From Lojkania enalia (Eukaryota; Ascomycota; Dothideomycetes; Pleosporales): 64,000 bases of DNA. The position numbers were made by a program, and so were the translations under genes. The notes beneath the pieces were generated by a model, which made no database searches, was not told the origin of the DNA, and was given only the letters and a program-made list of their open reading frames with translations. Every line of letters starts with the position of its first letter. Positions within the stretch are counted from its first letter, which is position 1. This document shows positions 36,396 through 47,696 of the stretch, one piece after another. Location: assembly GCA_010094045.1 (NCBI GenBank), contig ML986686.1:1-64000 (forward strand). The letters are read 5' to 3'.

Positions 36396-39300
36396 ATGCC
36401 TGTCGCCGAAACGCTCGGCGTGATTGGCAGTATCATTGCCATTGTCCAGATCTCCAAAACGATCATCTCGTTCTGTCGGTCTTACATTGATGGGATTGAT
36501 GGGGCTCCGTCAGACCTCCGAGTGATACTTATCGAAATATCGGCCCTCAAAGGGATCGCCAAGAGTCTACAGTACCTAACTCAACCTAATATCGCTAACT
36601 CAGCCCTACTGAATCAACTCGCTGCCGTCGCGGGTCCGATCGAGGGCTGTAAGAAAGCGCTAAAAGAGCTTGAGACATTGCTTCTACCTGCGGAAAGTTC
36701 AAAAATTGATCAAAGATTAAAGGGGCGCAAGCTTAATGTCGCAACTGCGGCATTGTGGTGGCCACTAAAGGCGGGAAAAGCAAAGAAGCTGCTACAGGAA
36801 ATCATGCAACACAAGGCGACGATCAATCTTGCACTCGCTGCGGAATTTACGTATGCTTTAAATTCATGTTCTATAGTAGGATGGTTTTCTGACCTTCTTT
36901 ATAGCCAGGACTTGAAAGAAGTTAAGCAGAAAACCGAAGAGATCCAAACTTTGCTCACCGGTAAGAACAATTCCTTCGCCGGACACACTGGCTGAGCAGG
37001 TACAGAAAGCGAGCGTGAAAAGATTTGCCAATGGCTTGAAATTACCAATCCATCAGATATCCATAATCGATCTCAGAATCTTTATGAGCCTGGAACTGGT
37101 TCTTGGGTGCTACGGACTCCCCAATGGCCCCTCTGGATCGAAGGGAAGCATCGTTGCTTGTGGATTAATGGCATTCCTGGAGCCGGAAAGTCAATTCTAG
37201 CTTCTTATTTGGCCAAAGAAATCGAAAAGCATTGTATTTCTTCCTCGAGCGAAAGGATGAAGCTTGGCCATGCGTACTATTACTGTTACTTTGGTCATAA
37301 TCAGGATGAATCATCACACTTCCTACGCTGGACTATTGGCCAACTTTGCAGGCAGTCGAGAAAAATACCTGAGGAACTCCAGAATATACACAAGTCGGGC
37401 AAAACGCCCAACCTTTCATCCCTCCTCTCAGCTTTGCATGGTATCATGGGAGAGTTCGAACGAGTTTATCTTGTCCTGGATGCTATTGATGAGAGCATGC
37501 CTCGAGCAAACCTCCTTCGCATCATCCGAGATCTCTCCACAGACGTAAGATTTTGTTCTCTAGGCTTAGTCGTAACTAGCCGGCTATATATTGACATTGA
37601 ACAAGTATTGGAAGTCTGTTCTATGCCAATCACCATGTCGAACCCGTTCGTGGAAGAAGATATTGGGACTCTCGTCCGTTCAGCAGTCCAGTCAGATCCA
37701 AGATACCAAAAATGGCCGGAAGGTCTGAGATTTGAAATGCAAGATACGATTCCAAAAAAAGCAAAGGGAATGTAAGTATTAAATTGCGACGCTGTGCGCT
37801 TCTGTAGCTCATTGGAGCCCAGGTTTCGCTGGGCTGTATGTCAACTCGACATCCTTAAACGCTTGAGGCCTGATGTCTCGGTTATCAGGATAGCTCTCTC
37901 GAATCTCCCTAAGACACTTGATGAAACGTATGAGCGCATCTTCCTCGCCATACCTAAAGATGATTGGCTCTCCGTGCAACACGTTTTTCACTGGTTGGTC
38001 TATCACAATGCCCTATTTGGGGAAAAGATCCCTCTCAGCACTCTTCTGCAGGCTGTGCAACAAAGTACTGTAGGTTTACTTTCACCCGATGCGGATGAAC
38101 TTCATGATTTTGAGGGTTTGCGCGAGCGCTGCAGTTGCCTCATTGTGGTTGAGCAAGAAGACTTACGCGGTCTCGATGGCACAGTTTACTATAAACGAAG
38201 CACGGTCTCGTTTGCACATTATACCGTCAAAGAGTACCTACAGTCTCCTCGAATCTCTGGGAAGACAGTTGGATTCTTCGCTCTTGAGCAGGAAAAAATA
38301 CAGGAACAGTTCGCAGAAATTGCACTCCGTCAAGCACTAGCTATTCAGCCATACACGTTGGCTGGATATGATGGATATGAAGATCAAAGAGCTACCCACA
38401 GACTCTTGGATACAGACTTCAAGCTCTACTGCGGAGTATCTTCGGCACTACAGCTCAACATCTGGTCTGAGGCTATGTCCTCAGACCCAATCTTGCTGGA
38501 GCTTAGTGAAGCATTAGTCAACCCCCATAGACCGGCTCATCAGGACATTGTCGTTTTGCTCTCTATGGCAGACTATGCAATTGATTTTACTCAAAATTCT
38601 GACTTATATCCGGAATTCCAATTCTGGTATATCACTTGGTGGCGAGATTTGGACTCAAATCCTGCAGTTTTCCTGAGCTTTCTTATTACATCAGGCTTTT
38701 CTAACACACCATGCCTAGCGATAGCCTTCGCAAGGAAGCATTCAATGCTACCTGTCCTTACACAGCAACTTCATATCACGAAAGAAGTCTGGCACCTATT
38801 TGACAAGGATAATACTGATTCCTACGAATTTTTAGGGACGATACCTGAAATGGTTGCGCAGTGGGCGTCCAAGCAGCCAGAAACATTCGACTTAATTCTA
38901 GACTTGGTTTCAGAACAAGGTGTGATTCACTTTGATCTCTCGATACTATTGCTACTGTACATTGGTTGTCACAATCATAGCATATGCAAGAAGTCATGTC
39001 CTCTTGAAAGACTGCTGCACTTGGGAGCGAGCGCCAATGGTCCAAATGGAGCTTTCGTAACTCCGCTTCAGATCGCTGTGGTATGCTGGGACTTTCACGG
39101 GCTAGAAATACTCTTGAATGCAGGCGCAGATCCTAATATACTTGGAGAAGAGGGGTCGGCGTGGGCACTAGGTACGCGCATGGAACGATTTAACCACCTC
39201 CACGGATCAAGTTTAGTCCATATTGTCAGGCACTTTGAATGTAATTACGAAGGTGATTTGAAGGATGAGCTTGGTCTTGATGAAACCGTGCGCAAAATGG

Positions 39301-39452
39301 TAGAGGCGTTGTTGTTGGAATCTGGAGCGGTGGAAATTGAGTTAGACGACCCGGGGCAAGGGTCCGATGCTGTCTCTGATGGGGTTGGGTTTGATGACAA
39401 TGGAGATCAAGGGGAGAATGAAGATCCCGACCTAGAGGAAATTGCCGAGTAG
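36396..39452 (+). CDS. NLR-like STAND protein: fungal N-terminal domain, NACHT, degenerate ankyrin repeats
   Basis: Three exons, join(36396..36960,37000..37771,37823..39452), 988 aa. The first intron is only 39 bp (GTAAGA..GCAG) but restores the frame through TESEREKICQWL; the second is 51 bp, and its acceptor was chosen to give KGMFRWAVCQLD, the usual NACHT-distal sequence. The N-terminus (VAETLGVIGSIIAIVQISKTI) is the fungal STAND N-terminal domain type, with a hydrophobic first helix reminiscent of Helo-like membrane-acting domains. The NACHT domain has Walker A GIPGAGKS (Lys252) and Walker B YLVLDAIDE (about 350). A winged-helix/helical region follows, then only about two ankyrin-like units (LERLLHLGASANG, LEILLNAGADPN), then a Glu/Asp-rich tail. 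Such proteins act in heterokaryon incompatibility and innate-type recognition. It lies beside AT-rich DNA, usual for this fast-evolving family. Confidence 0.87.
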
Positions 39453-40659
39453 TCGTTCTATTCTAGCTCTCGTCGTCCAAAATGGGCGGAACTATAGATT
39501 TATAACACCGAGGTACGTCAGCTACGTACGAGATTATTGAGGACCTTTTAACCGCGGGAAACTATGAGTATTGAAAGAGATGCCCGATTATAGGAGGGTC
39601 AGTTTCTAGGACAGTCTCCATTCACTGGCGTACAGATAAGCACCGATAGCAGCGGAGGGAACAAATTAAATCAAATTGAAATTAGTTTCGGCATGGCGCC
39701 CAAATATTTGGCCACACGCAGTAGGAGCATCGTATACTAACACTTTTTGGCTAACTATAATATCCTATACTTAGCCAACGGACCTGATTCAATTTCGCGC
39801 AACGCAAAATCTACTTTCACAATTTTTAGGTTAGAACTAGCTGCATATATAAGGGCAGGGCACCCTGTGGTCGCCACTCGATGCACCGCAAGCTTCAAAT
39901 CCAATCACTCAGCAGAGATTACTTCATCACAGACCCGAAAACTACATAACATCTAACGCACTCCAACTCCATCAAGTCTATTAGTCATCATCTACGACGG
40001 TATACCACATTCCGCCGCACACTCAACGAATCAGCTTACACATACCTCATATCCCAGCCCTTAAGCAAAATACGCCTATTCCACAGCAGTGATACCCACG
40101 TAATACCATCAAGTCAAAAAGTTGACAAAAAGCTTCCTAGTGCTATCGAGAAAAAAAACGAAGATATATACGAAGTGAGACAAAACGTATTTCCTAGATC
40201 TGACCAGCTAAATACCTAATATTTTACCCCTAAAAACCTAGGGACAGAACTCAAGCATCCGAGGTTATTCAGCATGTTCTCGACGGGGAGGGAATATACG
40301 TGAAAACACCTCCTTCACGTTCAATAAATTCGGAAGAGCCTGTCTGCAAAGCTCTATCTTAAAAAAAAAAAAAATTAGTATAAATTGAGCATGGGGAACA
40401 ATCAGACAAAAGCTTTGAGAATAATTGAATGGGTATCGATGATTGCATTACCGCTATGCTATGAACATACACAAGTTTTAGACAACTTCAAACTCCTTAC
40501 CCGGCTAACCATGAACACACTGGCGGCCATCTCCCGATACACGCGAGGCCCCCAAAACGCCAATAAATGCTACTATAAATTGATGTTAAATACATGTTAA
40601 AACCTATGTCCATTGTCGTGCTCTGCGCGACATCTGCTTCGTTCAAAGCTCAGAAACAA
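39453..40659. other. AT-rich intergenic between NLR and RAD50
   Basis: No gene. Contains an A tract (40,361-40,374) and short frames without coding signs. It separates the accessory left part of the window from the housekeeping right part. Confidence 0.5.
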
Positions 40660-43600
40660 TCAAGCGACCTAGATCATCATCGAACATTAGTATGTCTCCA
40701 GGAAAACAGTTTATGGCCTGGAGACTCACCTCGCTGATATTCTGCCTACGAATCTCCGACTGCTGTTCATGGTTGCGTCCTACACGCCAATAATGCTCCG
40801 TGTAATCGGCGCAATTCATATCCCGCAAGAACTGCTCGTCGTGGGTGATGACAATGAGTTGGAAGTTGGCCTGCTTCCTCCGGATCTTGATTATCTCGGA
40901 AAGGGACTCGGCCAAGCCCTTGATGTTCTGCTGGTCAAGATTGGTGGTCGGCTCATCGAGGGCAATGAGGCCGCAATTCGTCCCAAAACATTCGGCGAGC
41001 GCGAGGCGAATGACGATACTTGCGAGCACCTTTTGTCCGGCACTGCACCGGCCGCGCATATCCATCTCTGTCTCTTGCTTGACCATGACGACTCGATAAT
41101 TGTAGGATCGATTGCCCTTTGCTGTCTCATTATCTGAACGGATCCTGATCTTGTCGACATCCGTCCCTTGATAAGCATTCTTCCACAGTTCTTCAATGAT
41201 GCGGTTGATCTCCTCCATCTTCAAGGTGTGGTACTTCATGATGGCTTTGTCCAATGCCCCTCCATAGCGTCCCAGGTCTTCCACCGCGGCCTTAGTCGTC
41301 TCCACTTTGATGTGTGCTTCTCGGTATTTGTAAGCGGCATCAGCATAATTTGCCTTCCATTCCTCAAGGAGGTCTTTCAGTTGGTCATCCTTCGTTGTAA
41401 GGGTTGCGTAGAGCCTAGCTTGTTCAGTGCTCAGCTTATTAATATCATTTTGCCACTGGTAAGCCTCTCGTTCATATCGATCTTTGTCTTGCTCCGCATT
41501 GTGTGACTCGAGCTCTTCAATCTCCACCTGAAGCGTCTCAAGCGTCCGCTTCGCTTTTCTATACCTGAGATTATCACCGATGGCGCGTTTCGTATTTTCG
41601 ACATCTCGCATAATATCCTCGATCTTTTTGACCTGCCTAGTAGCCTGAATCAATTTTTCATCGAGACGATGTATTTCACCTTGCAGATTTTCGATATCTC
41701 GATGGGTCTTTGCTAGTCGTTGAGGGCCACCCCTATCAATGTATGCGCTAATTTCCTGCTCTACGAATGTAAGTTGGCGAACGCTATCAGCCAATGCCGA
41801 TGATTCGTCTTGGAGCCGCTGTATTCGCTCGTTTCCGCGACGATTGATGTCGTCACATTTGGCTTGGGCCTGCTCAATCTGTGGGAGTAGGCTTTGAATG
41901 TCTTTGTCGATGCCTTGAATAGCGCCCCTCTGTTCGCTATTATGGGTCTTGAGCTCCTCAATCCGATCAACCAAACCACGCTTCTCCTTCAGCTTCGTTT
42001 GAGCATTATTTAATTCAGCCGTGATATCGCGAATCCTGAGCTCGAGAGTAGTAACGAGGTTTCGGAATTTGTCACGGTCTGCGGATAGACGTGTCAAGGA
42101 AGCCTTAGCATGACGGCCTTCGTCACCGATCTTTTTCAAGTCTTCCTGAATCACATCAATGCCTCTAGAGAGACCAGCTGCTTTCTGTATTGCTGTCAAA
42201 TCCTTAATTTTGGACTCGAGTTCCCGAGCTTGATTGTGATAGGAAATAATGGACTGGACATTCTTCGAGAGTGACTCCACCTCGTGCTTGGCATTCTGCA
42301 AGTCGTAGACGAGACTGTCCTGTTCTTCCAACTGCTTATTGACCAACTCGCGCTCCGACGTCAATTGTGCAGATTCTAATTGAAGCGCAGGAAGTTCCGT
42401 GTCTCGCACGCGCATGGCTAGTTCGTAGCTAGGCTTCGCCTTTCTCGCATGCTCAACCTCGGCAAGCAATTCGTCAGCATCGTCGTTCTGAGCGTTGTTA
42501 GAAGCCTTCTCAATGATTTTTTCTATGGAGGATATGAAGCCGGCCCTCGTGAAGTGTTCTGCTTTGTTATCTTTCAAAGATCTCCTACAAAGACGGCACT
42601 GATTATGTTCTTCGGCCACTTGCAGACAGGCTTGCATGTACTCAATCTGAGCCTGAAACTTTGCTTGATCAGAGGATGCCATCTCATAGCGCTCTTCTAG
42701 ATCCTGCAGCGTTTCCTCAAAATCGAGAATATCACCTTGTCCTATGGCATCTCGTATGGTTTGTTCGTATTTCTGAAGCTCTGATCGCTTCTTTTTTTGT
42801 TCTGACTCATTGTTGGCAAGCTTAAAATTGATACCATCGAGCTTCGCTTGGGTAATATCACGATGTGATTCTCCTTCCTTAACTTTCGAGCCCTTTTCGG
42901 CCAGAACCCGTTGGAACGAATTTTCTAGCGTGGCCAGCTCCCACTCTGTGTCAACGAGTTGCGATATTCGAGGGCCATGTACTCCCTTCATGGTCTCTAA
43001 ACTATGTTCTGCTCCTTTAAGTTCGTCCTGAGCGTATTCTATCTGGGCCGAATCACGAGCAAACCTTGTTGCGTCCACGAGCTCGGCCTCAAGAGCTTCT
43101 TTCTTCTCATCCAGCATTCGCAGAGCCGTATCTGCCTCTCTAATATGATCATCAAATCTCTCAGAATCAGCCTCAGAATTCGCGGACATGAGGCGTTGTT
43201 CGGTTTCCTTCTTCTTGTCTCTAAGAATCGCCTCGCCGCCTTCGTCGACGTGGATCTCATTCATGCTCTTCTGTATGTCTGATATGCGCCTGTCATTCGT
43301 TTGAATTTGTGACCTAGAGGTCTCCTTGCGTTGATTTAACGCTGATTTACTTTCGTTTAGCTGATTGACGACGTTAAGGGCGCTTCGGTGCTCCTCCTGA
43401 GTATCCTGTCGAGCCTTGTCCAGCGCTCTATTCCGGTCCCTTGACATCTTACCGATAGTTTCGAGGAAGTTAGCAACTTGCTTGTCCGTTATATCGTAGT
43501 CGAATCCGCGGATGCCATGGCGCTTGGCGGCTTCTTTAATAAGACTTTCCCGCTGCTGCAATCGACGATTATGCTGCGCCTTTTGTTCTTCATGCTTTCC

Positions 43601-44924
43601 AATCTCACTCTGCTTAAGGCCTAAAGCAGCGCGGTTCTCTTCAAGCTCGTGCTTGAAGTCACTGTACTGCTGCCGAAGTTGTTCCGACTGTTGACCGTAC
43701 AAAGTTATCCTGTCTTCATATTGGTCAAGCATGGACTGGAGATCATCATCCGACTCGGCCATTTGCTTCAGGTTGAGCTCGAGCTCCGTAACGCTTTCGC
43801 GATTGACTCTAAGAGCAATACGCTTCCCGTTAAGCTGTGCGACAATTTGTTCATACCGAGCCGCATGGCCATATGCCTCCTTAGCCTTTTCCTGTGCTTC
43901 AGTAAGTTTTGCATTGATATTCCCCACTTCCGTCCTCATTGCTTCGATTTGATCGTACAGTTCTGTAGATCGCTTCTCAGCGCGATCTCTCTTCTCCTTA
44001 TCTTCCTTAGCATGTTGCTCTATGATCCTGTACTTGGCAAGTTCCTCGTTCTGCTTCCTCCGTAAGAGCTTGATATTCTCGATGGCTTTGGTGTACTTTA
44101 AAGCCTCAAAGATCTCATCGAACTTCTTCTTCAGAACAGAAGGTTCACTCATGGGCCACAAGCTGTCATCCTGATGGCAAAAGATGACATTTTCAAGGAT
44201 GGCTTTCGACACTCCGAGGTACTGAGGGATGAACGCATCCATATCGGCGACTCGGGCAGAGATAGAATGCCGCTCGCCATCTCTAATCATAAGAAGGCTG
44301 CCCTCTAAAGTTTTTTGGCTCCGTGTAGTCTTTTTCACGGTAAGCTGGAGCTTCCGCGTGGCTACCATACGGACACCAGACGTTGATCGAAAGGCAAGCA
44401 TAACCTGAGCCAGGACTTCCTTTTCGCCACATAGCTAGCACGGGTTAGTATCGTATTTGGAGCTATGTGCAATGGTCATAAATACCTTCGGATCATGGAT
44501 GAAAGCGCCCCCCGTCTTGCTGTTGGGGGGCAGCTCGCCGGTAGTTACATATTTGAGACATTCGATGATGGTCTGCATAAGCTCAGTTGAATTGCTTGTA
44601 CTGCACGCTACAAGTTGCTTACCGTCTTGCCAGATCCGTTCCATCCAACGATCAAAGTGAGAGGCGTTCCAAACTGGATGGTTTCACCAACCTTGTTGCC
44701 GAACGAGCGAACGCTGCAGGGATAGGGTTAGTGGAAATTGATTGTTTCAAGGATGTGGCACTCACCCCAAGATCTGGAGCTTGTCAATCTTCGCTGTTAG
44801 TAAGGGTCAGCACACTAAAGCGATCTTAATAGTCGGATACCGTATCCAAGCTTCGTAAATGGGATTAGTTTACGTACACCTGAGATGAGTTAGTGAAATA
44901 TGTAGAAGAGGCAACAACTTACAT
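40660..44924 (-). CDS. rad50: DNA double-strand break repair ATPase Rad50
   Basis: Complement(join(40660..40668,40730..44434,44486..44572,44623..44713,44766..44793,44878..44879,44923..44924)), 1307 aa. Rad50 with Mre11 and Nbs1 senses, tethers and processes broken ends. Walker A is GWNGSGKT (residues 34-41), split from the next exon directly after the Thr. Long heptad coiled coils flank the zinc hook CRLC (Cys683 and Cys686; the yeast hook is at nearly the same place). The C-terminal lobe holds [20 protein letters not shown] and Walker [13 protein letters not shown]. The last exon adds only Val-Ala-stop after a 61-bp intron, giving the normal Rad50 end. The N-terminus [11 protein letters not shown] can only be built if AT (44924-44923), a 2-nt exon GT and the exon starting CG are joined, so the AUG itself is interrupted. 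Confidence in the gene is very high, in the first two exons moderate. Divergent to wc-2. Confidence 0.95.
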
Positions 44925-45352
44925 ATTGCTGGTCCCACGCTATCAACGGCGGGCACTCCACCATCTGGCACGCTGGACTACAAAATGTCTTTTAGGCGCA
45001 GATGTGGCCGCGTCGTGTTGGGGAAGACAAAGTATGAGTCGTGTCGAGGGACCAGAGGTGCTGTCGCCTAAAGGACCGTGCTCCGGCTGCCACGAAGTCA
45101 CGTGAAGCAAGCGACGGCCGTTGCGCCACTCTGTACGGCCACGCCTTGGCACCTAGTGTGGCGTTGAGCAGATATTATCCCGCACTCGGGCGGTCAGATA
45201 TCACCGAAAGGCGACAGAAAACGAGCTCCACATCGCCCTCCCTCGCCTAGTAGCCGCCAGAGCAGACCTGCAACAGATCTAGAGCAAACTCAAGACCCCG
45301 TCATTACGACCCATGGTCGCCCTCCCGCGCGCAGTCTCTCCCCCTCACTGCC
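44925..45352. promoter_or_regulatory. Divergent promoter region rad50 / wc-2
   Basis: A 428-bp region between two head-to-head genes. It is GC-richer than the rest, with CpG-containing blocks; no TATA box seen. Presumably it holds both promoters and 5' leaders. Confidence 0.5.
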
Positions 45353-46933
45353 ATGTACCAAAATGGCGGCTCGCTTCCCGCTGAGGTATGTCATTATGCC
45401 GCACGATACCAGGGCCCCCAAGCAGTAGCGCACCACAACTCTGACGCTCACTAACAAACTTCTCAGGCTCAGATGGCCGGCCTCGTGTCCATCTCAGATC
45501 TCAATGTCCCTCCGACTGCAGCCCTCATGCCGGGGCTCGATATGGACATGACCCAAATGGACATGGATCTCTCGCAGCTCGACGCCGAGGCGCAGGACCC
45601 GAACGCCTCGCCCTTCACCACCGGCTACCCACCCCCGCCACAACTACAGGCCCCTCTCCCGACGACCTCCTCGAGCGACGGCTTCGCTCTCCAAGATACA
45701 GCCATGACGGGCGCCGGTGCCGGGCCTTTGCCAACCGGCTTCGGTGCCCCGAGCCTCAACACCTCGGGCAGCACACTGACCGAGTTCACCAAGCGGCGGA
45801 ATTGGTCACAGCGCGTCTTGGAGGAGCTACGAGACTTTTTGCACATACTAACTCCCGACGGCAGGATCTTGTATGTGTCTCCATCTTGCAGGGCCCTCAC
45901 TGGCTACGAGCCTACGCAGCTCATCGGCCGTTTCATCGGAGAATTCATACACCCGGACGACAGCGGCATTTTCGTCAAGGAATTTAATGAGTCCATTGCG
46001 TCCGGCAATCCCCTCCGCTTCTTCTACCGTTTCCGCAAGATCGACGAGACGTGGGCCATCTTCGAGTCCCACGGCCATCCGCATTTGAGCAACGACGCCA
46101 GTCCCTTTGCTCCACCGAACAACATGAACTGCAGCGGCTTCTTCATGATGGCTCGCCCCTACCCAGCGAAGAACGCCGCTCTTCTCGATTCGTTTCTAGA
46201 ACACAAAATCGAAAACGAAAGACTCATGAAGAGGATAGCAGAGCTAAAGCGGGAGGAGCAGGAAGAGCAAGAAGCGTTGGAAAGGAACTGGGCTACGAAA
46301 CCTGACGGGCAGACATCAGCCACTCCTTCCGAGTCACAAGTTCTCACTGAAAGTGATACCCATGCCTCTGCAGCATACAATGCCATGCCGCCACCAGCGA
46401 AACCTGGTGTGTCTAATACGGCTCTTACACGGCAGAACCTGGACGAAGCGCTGGCTTCTAGCAAACCAGACAGCATAAACGACAAAATGGCTCGGTATGA
46501 GGGAGCGACACATCTAGAGACTATTGAAATGCTGACCGGTCTCCGTTATCGGGATGGGGAGAGATCACAGGGTATCAGTACGGGAGACGCAAGTCCTTTG
46601 CTTATTCGTGGAGATGCGGGCATTCAGATCTCTTTGGATCGTGATGGTCGGAGCACTTCTGATCGGAAGAAAAAGCTGAAAATCGCCGACGAATATGTTT
46701 GCACCGATTGCGGCACTCTGGACTCTCCTGAATGGAGGAAAGGCCCTAATGGGCCGAAGACTTTGTGCAACGCCTGTGGATGTAAGTGATCATTGGAAAT
46801 TTGTGGTATTAGCCTTCTCTAAACTTTTACAGTGCGATGGGCGAAGAAAGAGAAGAAGAGACAAAGCGCTAACGCATCGCAAGCGATCCGGACACCAGCA
46901 CTCCCTATGCAAAGCAGTACGGGAAGCAGTTGA
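45353..46933 (+). CDS. wc-2: White collar 2-type blue-light/clock transcription factor (PAS + GATA zinc finger)
   Basis: Three exons, join(45353..45385,45467..46781,46833..46933), 482 aa. The 33-nt first exon encodes [11 protein letters not shown]; the 81-bp intron has a CACTAAC branch. The 51-bp second intron splits the zinc finger just after CNACG, giving LRWAKKEKK in the last exon. The N-terminus is Met/Asp-rich and Pro-rich. A PAS domain follows at about 125-240 ([53 protein letters not shown]), without the flavin-binding LOV cysteine motif. A short charged coiled coil ([13 protein letters not shown]) comes next, then the C-X2-C-X18-C-X2-C GATA finger (Cys423, 426, 445, 448). In Neurospora WC-2 pairs with WC-1 in the white collar complex, which drives light-induced and frq transcription. 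Order and length match WC-2 orthologues. Confidence 0.95.
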
Positions 46934-47696
46934 GCTCCCTATCGGAATTGTCATCATTGATCCGGAATATGGCCTGCAGCAGTCCACTAAAACTGCCCCT
47001 AAAAGGGAACTTGCCCAAAGAGGCAACGTTCGCCGCCCACTGCGACAGCGACATTTCTATTCAGCTCCCAATTAACACGGGATTATCAAACGGCAGGCTC
47101 ATCACTGAGCCAAATTAAGCCTCTCGCGACTCCTCATACAGAGGTTAACGTAACTTGGATCTCTATCGCGATCTAGGATATATATGCGTGGGTTAATTGT
47201 TCCACTAGTAGACACATTTGGTTCGGCGTTGGCTGTAGGAGAACATGATACCATTGTTATTTACATAGCACGTTTTGGATTCCTCTGAAAAGAAAATATA
47301 ATTCCACTTAATGCTCTTTAGCTAAGCATACTTTGTGTTTATGATTGATGTCTACGGCTCTATACGATGCCCGGGTTTTCCGTTGGGGGTGAATTGAGTG
47401 AGGTAAGTTTAAAGGAGTCTTGTTGCAGGCTGTTGGCTTCAATTGGCTTCTAATTGCAGCGACAGCTGCTTGCATGCCTACCTAGGTATGTAGCCCCACC
47501 CCCACTCCCGTAACACCAGGCGTTCATGAGCAATACACGTTACGGCGTATCATAAAATCATTATAGACGAGGTGAGCAAAACTCTCCGGTCGCAACGTAT
47601 CTAAGCGTAGACCCGATCATTATGAAGGAAAAGCCAACCGTAAACCCAGTATCCAAAACTCCAACTACCTCATCAATCAGTAAGGCCTTCCCATCC
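46934..47696. other. Convergent 3' flanks, no gene
   Basis: Non-coding DNA between wc-2 and the minus-strand membrane-protein gene. One longer frame (to 47,118) is only read-through of another frame over the last wc-2 exon. AT-rich from 47,160. Confidence 0.5.

Noticed and set aside
37803..37822. Earlier acceptor (ctgtag) for the second NLR intron
   Set aside because: In frame, but inserts five residues into the conserved KGMFRWAVCQL junction; the later acceptor fits the family.
44794..44922. Single 129-bp first intron in rad50 (GTAAGT to TAACAG)
   Set aside because: Would join AT directly to CG and destroy the start codon; the upstream frame in that phase has no ATG before a stop.
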